Shown here one piece after another: positions 23,001 to 26,138 of a stretch of DNA of 26,138 nt. Origin of the DNA: Baffinella frigidus (lineage: Eukaryota > Cryptophyceae > Cryptomonadales > Baffinellaceae); contig MU646303.1 of NCBI GenBank assembly GCA_026770585.1, positions 1,164,117 to 1,190,254 of the forward strand, written 5' to 3'. The stretch's first letter is position 1. Each line of letters opens with the position of its first letter. The notes beneath the pieces were generated by a model, which did no database searches, had not been told where the DNA came from, and worked only from the letters and a program-made list of their open reading frames with translations. Position numbers and translations under genes: made by a program.

Positions 23001-25742
23001 CGCTCTGCCTGCGCCGATATGCGCTCGCTATTTCGGCGGTGGGTAACACGATACAAAAACTCTTATGGGAAAGCTGGTAGCAGTTTCAGGGTTTGGGTTT
23101 GAGGGTTTAAGGTTTAGAGTAAGTGCATTCGCTGAAACACTCCGCCGAGAAGCCCTCTACGGAAAGCGGGTTATGTGAACCGTTGCAATCCTGCGGACAG
23201 CATTAGGTTCAGCGCATGATGTGAAACATTCCGCACCAAACCTCTGGTGCGAAAAATTCCGCTCCTTTATGTGAAAAAAATCGCACCAAGCCCCATGATG
23301 TGAGACGATCCGCGCATGCACCCCCCGTGGCCGACAGATGAGAAAATCGTTCTAACATGCCTGTGAGTTGTGGCCAAGCTGGTGCAAACTCGATGCGAAA
23401 ACTTTCTAACATTTCGTGGAAAACCCGGCAGATTGAGCGGATGGCGGGGACCGGGCGTCGCGCACTCGACGCCTGGCGCGAGAAGACTGAGCAGGTCCGT
23501 CCCACCGCTGTACTGTGATCTATTCTTCCTCTCTCTCTCAATATTCCTAGGAGCCTTAGAACCGTAGGCGATCCCATATGCTGAATGAACCTGACTTCGA
23601 AGGAGTATTCTGGGCGAGGTGCCTTCCTGAGGAGACCCTGGCGGCTGTTGACCGTTCCGAGGGTTTTCAAACACCACAGGTGCGCATGAGAGCACCACGG
23701 ACATTTGACTGTTCCAAGTTTCATCGGATCTTTGACTTTCCCGAGTTTCGCAGGATCCTTGACTGTTTCGAGTTTCGCAGGATCACCATCGCCCGCCCTG
23801 GCACCAAATGGGGATGTCAATAGTGGTAGCAGTGTCCGTTGAAAAGCCTGCTGCATAATCGAACGCGGTGTTGACCTTGGCGCTACTCCCCTCAGGCGAA
23901 ACGCATGCAAGACACGGGGCTCCAAATTCTCGCGCGGCGGATGACTCGCACCCTCCAGCTGGGGTCGGCTGCCTGGGCCTATCTGTGCACACGAACGCGG
24001 ATGTGGGCCGTCATTCGCCTGAAATCTGTACCCCCCCCCCCAACCCCCGGACGCACCCGAAACATACCCACGCACGGCCCTAGGGCAGGGTGTTTCATGA
24101 CTGCTTCCCGAGGACAGGTTGGCTTGGTGATGTTTGCGTGGGCACAGACATTAGCACTCGAGCCGATAGTAAGGTTCAGTGCCTGAAGTCAATTTTGCAG
24201 GTTTAGCCCCTGAACTGAATTTTCCAACCATCCACAGTCAACTTAACATCGAATAGCAACTATGCAGGAGAAGAAGCTTCGATGGAACCTGGCGGAGGTA
24301 GTCATTTCCGTGTGGCGAGACGACCCGGCGCGCTTCATTTCTGCAAAATCAGAAATTTCCAGAGGACTGGACGTCCAGTCGTTACTGCTGGGTTTTGTGA
24401 AAATTGGGTGAAAATTACTAGAATTTCCACAAGATTCAGCCGGAATATCGTCCCCGAGCATTGAATTTAAACACTCGGCGGATTTTTGCAGGAGAAGATG
24501 CTACGGTGGAACCTGGCGGAGGTAGTGATTTCCGTGTGGCGAGATGAGCTGGCGCACGGCCACTACAAAGAGCTCCAGCGCCGCAGGCACCCTCCTCTCC
24601 CGAACCCTAAATCCTGATCCCTAAATCCGGACCCCTGACCCCTGACCCCTGAACACTGAACACTGAACACAGACCACTGAACACTGAACACTGAACACTG
24701 AACACTGAACACTGAACTTTAAATCCCAAACCCCGAACCCTGAACCCTAAGCCCCACACCCTGAGCACTGAACCCTCAACCCTCAACCCTCATCCCTCAA
24801 CCCTGAACCCTACACCCTAAACCCGAAACCCCATGCCCTAAATCCTAAACCCGAAACCCGAAACCCTAAACTCTGAACCCTAAACCTTAAACCCTAAACC
24901 CTAAACCTTAAACCCTAAACCCTAACCCCCACACCCCTAAATCAGGTCCGGGGTGGCGCGGGGCCTAATCATAGTGGGGGCGGCGCAGTCCCTCAACGCT
25001 AAACCCTCAAATCACATTCGGGGTTGCGCGGGGGTTAATCCTGGTAGGCGCTGCGCGGTCCCTAAACCCTAAACCCTAAACCCTGAAACCAGGTCGGGAG
25101 TGGCGCGGGGCTTAATCCTAGTGGGAGCGGCGCGATGTCTCCACCGCTGGCGCCGCCACACCCTCGGCCGCCTACGCCTTCGCGCATGCGGGTGCGAACC
25201 CCACACCTGCATCATAGCTCTGTCCCAGTCTATTCGGGCTCACCAATTCGTCGAGAACGGGCTCCTTGGTGCTCCAAAATTTACGAATGTGTACCGGCCA
25301 CCCGGCATGTCAACTTGAGAATAGTCAGCCAACCCGGCGTGGGGGGCTTAGCCACCGCGCAAAATCCCCTCCCAGACCCAACTGGCGTTAGACCTAAATA
25401 TTCCACCCAACCCCCAAAACGCAGGACACGCGCGATGCAGCGCTGGGCGGGGGCGTGCCTCTCGCTCTCGTTCATCGCGTGGAAGCACGTTGCCCAAAAC
25501 CCCAAACCTGCTTAGTGTTTTGAGTGTTAAGGGGTTTGGTTTCGGGGTTCAGCCACCGCGCAAACTCCCCTCCCAGGCCCAACTAACGTCTGCCCTAAAT
25601 GTTCAACCACACCTAATTATTGCACCCAAACCCCGCGCAGGACACGGGCGATGCAGCGGTGGGCGGGGGCGTGCCTCTCTCTCTCGTTCATCGCGTGGAA
25701 GCACGTGACTCAACGCGCGGCTGATTTGTACCACGGCACCAG
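19849..25742 (+). CDS. Gene model: Sfi1-like centrin-binding repeat protein, partial
   Basis: Exons 19849-20098, 20952-21068, 21532-21613, 22533-22577, 23432-23494, 23896-24027, 24492-24586, 25093-25191 and 25641-25742 join with no frame conflict. The key tryptophans of the L-x-x-W or A-x-x-W motifs are spaced 33, 33, 33, 33, 33, 33, 33, 35 and 33 residues along the joined product, giving ten repeats. Splice sites were chosen by phase, and the spacing was then counted. A 33-residue period with a conserved W, preceded by aliphatic residues and followed by R/K/A, is the hallmark of Sfi1 repeats. In Sfi1 each repeat binds one centrin along a long single helix, forming the spindle-pole half-bridge; in algae such fibres connect basal bodies and nucleus. 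Both ends of the gene are missing. Roughly one exon carries one repeat. Introns hold MITEs, heptamer arrays and exon echoes. Confidence 0.8.
20172..20306. mobile_element. Palindromic MITE, family F7
   Basis: Arms AAGGGTGGCCGACCTAACTC CGG and CCGGAATTAGATCGCCCACC CTT are inverted. Inside, TTACGGCATTCC / GGAATGCCGTAA pair. A centre GTACTGCATACAGTAC is itself palindromic. Confidence 0.85.
20307..20560. mobile_element. Element with terminal inverted repeats adjoining F7
   Basis: ATAACCTCTAGCCGGTTT at the left and AAACCGGCTAGAGGATAT at the right, about 250 bp apart. The interior is AT-rich with GATTTGGCC/GGCCAAAGG pieces. F7 and this element together are bracketed by TATCCCTCGGAGCAA (20159) and TATCCCTCGGAACAA (20556). 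Confidence 0.75.
20588..20635 (+). pseudogene. First echo of the exon at 20952
   Basis: GGCAG then GTGCTGGCGCAGACGGTAGT..., reading VLAQTVVSRACG against VRAQTVAFRARG. About 45 bases retained, then unrelated sequence. The acceptor AG is intact. Confidence 0.7.
20778..20864 (+). pseudogene. Second echo of the exon at 20952
   Basis: GGGCAG then a frame VRARSVAFLQGNIVSWRLAG VLRTHL, one codon shorter than VRARG-type exon sequence at 20952, otherwise alignable for about 85 bases. It then diverges before the tryptophan. The acceptor AG is intact. The open frame suggests it arose recently or decays slowly. Confidence 0.7.
20952..21068 (+). CDS. Sfi1-like exon, full copy (repeat 4)
   Basis: Acceptor CTCGTGCAG. 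One base in, 38 codons, two bases out at GCCAG|GTTGTG. Reads VRAQTVAFRARGNIVARRLA, then GVLRTHLAFWREVSGAVA. Its tryptophan is 33 residues after the last of the previous exon. Two truncated echoes precede it. An earlier donor (GGGAG|GTTAGC, 21049) would not fit the next exon's phase. Confidence 0.8.
21190..21531 (+). repeat. CCCTAAA/CCCGAAA heptamer array ending at a splice acceptor
   Basis: About 340 bp of CCCTAAA, CCCTGAA, CCCTAAG and, at the right, CCCGAAA units. The last unit is CCCTCAACCAG, whose AG is the acceptor of the exon at 21532. The C-rich strand is in the sense direction. Confidence 0.95.
21532..21613 (+). CDS. Sfi1-like exon (repeat 5)
   Basis: One base in, 27 codons: LRNDGVNVMERWLLRALKQN LSAWRDQ, phase 0 out at CCAG|GTCACA. 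The carried AG plus A gives R. The tryptophan of LSAW lies 33 residues after the previous one. The upstream heptamer array supplies the acceptor. Confidence 0.8.
21767..21850. mobile_element. Short palindromic element
   Basis: AATCCGTAGGA and TCCTATGGATT at the ends, ACGGTATTGCCTACCG twice inside. Related to the F3 arms (GCCTACGGTAG). Confidence 0.6.
22306..22410 (+). repeat. TTTAGGG array (G-rich strand sense)
   Basis: TTTAGGG/TTCAGGG units inside an intron of the Sfi1-like gene. It faces a CCCTAAA block at 22463-22516, so the pair could fold back. Confidence 0.9.
22463..22516 (+). repeat. CCCTAAA-type block upstream of an acceptor
   Basis: ACCCTAAACTCTAAACTTTA AACCATAGACCCTAAACTCT, ending 16 bp before the AG at 22531-22532. 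Confidence 0.85.
22533..22577 (+). CDS. Sfi1-like 45-bp exon
   Basis: Acceptor GCCATCAG, then VTHQKVVRQYEATAP (15 codons, phase 0 to 0), donor GCGCCG|GTGCCC. It was picked because the exons at 21532 and 23432 alone would leave the tryptophan interval at 18 residues. These 15 residues bring it to exactly 33. Two shorter copies of its 3' end follow. Confidence 0.65.
22741..22773 (+). pseudogene. Donor-side echo of the 45-bp exon (33 bp)
   Basis: TTTTTCCAG then AAAGTGGTGCGAAAAGTGAT GGTAACAGCGCCG before GTGCAT. Reads KVVRKVMVTAP against KVVRQYEATAP. Phase 0 on both sides, with a strong pyrimidine-rich acceptor. It could equally be the used exon or an alternative one, but would leave the repeat four residues short. 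Confidence 0.55.
22881..22895 (+). pseudogene. Donor-side echo of the 45-bp exon (15 bp)
   Basis: GCAGTCACAGCGCCG before GTGTGTACC, matching only the last third of the exon. GGGTAACACGA(C/T)ACAAA at 22698 and 23041 marks the same duplication units. Confidence 0.5.
23087..23122 (+). repeat. Short degenerate TTTAGGG block
   Basis: AGGGTTTGGGTTTGAGGGTT TAAGGTTTAG, G-rich strand sense. The following 23130-23345 holds repeated (A)TGATGTGA(A/G)AC...CCGC motifs. Confidence 0.8.
23210..23320 (+). repeat. Repeated 'ATGTGAAACATTCCGCACCAA'-like units
   Basis: GATGTGAAACATTCCGCACC, TATGTGAAAAAAATCGCACC, GATGTGAGACGATCCGCGC at about 23217, 23260 and 23297. The period is near 40 bp. Similar ATGATGTGAGAC occurs at 14832. 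Confidence 0.6.
23432..23494 (+). CDS. Sfi1-like exon (repeat 6)
   Basis: Acceptor AACCCGGCAG, then IERMAGTGRRALDAWREKTE Q, 21 codons, phase 0 to 0, donor GAGCAG|GTCCGT. ALDAW is the repeat core. The alternative frame across this region is open on plus and minus but lacks the W spacing. Confidence 0.75.
23707..23787 (+). repeat. 27-bp tandem repeat, three units
   Basis: GACTGTTCCAAGTTTCATCG..., GACTTTCCCGAGTTTCGCAG..., GACTGTTTCGAGTTTCGCAG..., each 27 bp and about 80-90% alike. It lies in an intron. In the antisense frame it gives a 9-residue repeat (KDPAKLGKV-type), which I treat as incidental. Confidence 0.9.
23896..24027 (+). CDS. Sfi1-like exon (repeat 7)
   Basis: Acceptor CTCCCCTCAG. 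44 codons, phase 0 to 0: AKRMQDTGLQILARRMTRTL QLGSAAWAYLC, then TRTRMWAVIRLKS. Donor AATCT|GTACCC. Tryptophan of SAAW is 33 residues after the previous repeat and 33 before that of the exon at 24492. Confidence 0.78.
24268..24335 (+). pseudogene. Echo of the exon at 24492
   Basis: TATGCAG then 68 bases about 90% identical to 24492-24559, reading EKKLRWNLAEVVISVWRDDP. It diverges at GGCGC and runs into non-homologous AT-richer sequence with a stop. Acceptor intact, no matching donor. Confidence 0.75.
24492..24586 (+). CDS. Sfi1-like exon (repeat 8)
   Basis: Acceptor TTTTTGCAG. EKMLRWNLAEVVISVWRDEL AHGHYKELQRR plus two bases. No GT donor occurs before the heptamer array. CGCAG|GCACCC would be a GC donor, and it leaves AG, which fits the one-base entry of the exon at 25093. 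The following interval is 35 rather than 33, so this boundary is the least certain of the chain. Confidence 0.7.
24603..24942 (+). repeat. Heptamer array with CACTGAA, CCCTCAA and CCCTAAA sub-blocks
   Basis: CCCTGAC/CCCTGAA, then GAACACT repeated about eight times (24650-24715), then CCCTCAA, CCCGAAA and CCCTAAA. It ends at AATCAG (24945), an acceptor-like AG before the first echo of the exon at 25093. C-rich strand sense. Confidence 0.95.
24946..24990 (+). pseudogene. First echo of the exon at 25093
   Basis: AATCAG then a frame SGVARGLIIVGAAQS, 45 bases matching the exon's start, then it reverts to heptamers. Acceptor AG intact. Confidence 0.75.
25016..25060 (+). pseudogene. Second echo of the exon at 25093
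   Basis: FGVARGLILVGAARS, again about 45 bases, preceded by AATCAC: the acceptor G is lost. It is followed by CCCTAAA units. Confidence 0.75.
25093..25191 (+). CDS. Sfi1-like exon, full copy (repeat 9)
   Basis: Acceptor GAAACCAG directly after CCCTAAA units. One base in, 32 codons, two bases out (99 bp, exactly 33 residues): SGVARGLILVGAARCLHRWR, RHTLGRLRLRAC. Donor TGCGG|GTGCGA. The exon equals one repeat period. The next tryptophan follows at 33 residues in the exon at 25641. Confidence 0.78.
25215..25339 (-). repeat. F8 interspersed repeat copy, inverted
   Basis: TAGCTCTGTCCCAGTCTATT, then ATGTCAACTTGAGAATAGTC, then AGCCAACCCGGCGTG: the reverse complement of the order at 10864 and 14047. 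Confidence 0.75.
25425..25490 (+). pseudogene. Echo of the exon at 25641
   Basis: ACGCAG then 64 bases differing from 25641-25704 at three positions or so, same peptide TRAMQRWAGACLSLSFIAWK. After GTGGAAGCAC it departs and meets an in-frame stop at 25513-25515. The upstream intron end (AGCCACCGCGCAAA(A/C)TCCCCT) is duplicated as well, about 200 bp apart. Confidence 0.75.
25641..25742 (+). CDS. Sfi1-like exon, full copy (repeat 10)
   Basis: Acceptor CCCCGCGCAG. One base in, 33 codons, two bases out (102 bp): TRAMQRWAGACLSLSFIAWK, HVTQRAADLYHGT. Donor GCACCAG|GTTTCG. A donor at 25705 is possible, but the one at 25743 keeps the one-in/two-out phase of its neighbours. The gene continues beyond the window or past 26138. 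Confidence 0.75.
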
Positions 25743-26027
25743 GTTTCGCGCCTCCCCCTCCACACCCCACACCCCCAATCCGGAACGGCCTACAAGTTGG
25801 GGAAGCTCACAACCTGTTTCCCCTCCCGCATAGTAGCCACCGGAGACTTTGAGAAACGGTCCATCTAAACTATTATGGTACAAATCGTATCCATTGTTGA
25901 GGATTCCAAACGGAATTTTCCTCGGAAATCCGGGGGGGAAGGTCTACAGTGGCTGCTAAGTGGGTACATCAACCCCCAAACCGAAACGGCCTAGAAGTCG
26001 ATGAGACTCATAACCTGTACCCGATAA
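25743..26027. other. Intronic or unassigned sequence with a short direct repeat
   Basis: AATCCGGAACGGCCTACAAG TTGGGGAAGCTCA...CAACCTGTTTCC at about 25779 resembles AAACCGAAACGGCCTAGAAG TCGATGAGACTCATAACCTG T at about 25978. No exon is recognised. Confidence 0.5.
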
Positions 26028-26138
26028 ACCCTAAATACATCCATGAACCCTGAACCCTGAACCCTGAACCCTGAACCCTGAACCCTGAACCCTGAACCCT
26101 GAACCCTGAACCCTGAACCCTGAACCCTGAACCCTGAA
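26028..26138 (+). repeat. Pure CCCTGAA heptamer array at the window end
   Basis: CCCTAAATACATCC leads into about 13 consecutive perfect GAACCCT units to the last base. The TTCAGGG variant, not TTTAGGG, is amplified here. Confidence 0.95.

Noticed and set aside
23209-24075. Long minus-strand frame of 288 codons
   Set aside because: It opens at GTG, lies antisense to two Sfi1-like exons whose spacing is independently confirmed, and its only internal pattern comes from the 27-bp DNA repeat. It is likely a GC-rich shadow frame.
26028-26138. A true chromosome end
   Set aside because: The array is the TTCAGGG variant, is C-rich rather than G-rich toward the right edge, and resembles interstitial blocks elsewhere. 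The window may simply stop inside it.
1-26138. Bacterial-type operons, ribosome binding sites, riboswitches or rRNA genes
   Set aside because: The splice structure and repeats show nuclear eukaryotic DNA; none of these was seen.

Overview
The window is nuclear DNA from a eukaryote, most likely a unicellular alga of the green lineage. Reasons: short GC-rich exons bounded by GT-AG (once probably GC-AG) splice sites; a protein of degenerate 38-residue helical repeats like the OPR proteins of green algae; a centrin-binding (Sfi1-type) repeat protein; and very many plant/algal-type telomere-like heptamers (TTTAGGG and variants) inside introns and intergenic DNA. The mix resembles a prasinophyte such as Cymbomonas; a dinoflagellate is the main alternative. 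This is inference, because no database search was possible.

Layout. (1) 1-237 (+): last exon of an ADP-ribosyltransferase-like protein carrying an ExE motif. (2) 238-4000: no confident gene; GA/CT tracts, a 118-bp palindromic element, long blocks of degenerate TTTAGGG heptamers and old repeat fragments. (3) 4007-6955 (+): a small gene of unknown function whose four exons join with compatible phases into about 169 residues; its introns hold four palindromic MITE-like insertions and a CCCTAAA array. (4) 6956-9054: convergent intergenic region packed with the 118-bp palindromic element (six copies). (5) 9055-15476 (-): scattered exons of a probable multi-pass membrane protein of unknown family, interrupted by a 608-bp assembly gap. 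(6) 15540-16600: uncertain minus-strand reading frames. (7) 16627-17589 (+): 3' exon of an OPR-like protein, followed 17 bp later by more palindromic elements. (8) 17960-19100: no confident gene. (9) 19115-25742 (+): a multi-exon Sfi1-like gene running toward the right end. (10) 26028-26138: pure TTCAGGG-type heptamer array.

The best-supported result is the Sfi1-like gene. Eight exons picked by splice site and phase (19849, 20952, 21532, 22533, 23432, 23896, 24492, 25093, then 25641 as the ninth) give repeats whose key tryptophans are exactly 33 residues apart in eight of nine intervals, and the ninth interval is 35. This checks the exon chain internally.

The most unusual feature is a recurrent 'exon echo'. 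Upstream of many exons lie one or two truncated copies holding the end of the intron, the splice acceptor and the first 45-85 bases of the exon. This occurs in three separate genes on both strands. One 45-bp exon shows the opposite polarity, with shortened donor-side copies downstream. A second pattern is that the heptamer arrays inside transcribed regions mostly run with the C-rich strand in the sense direction and often end at a splice acceptor. A third is that the 118-bp palindromic element has TA target duplications (Tc1/mariner-like) and sits close to the 3' end of every gene whose end is visible.
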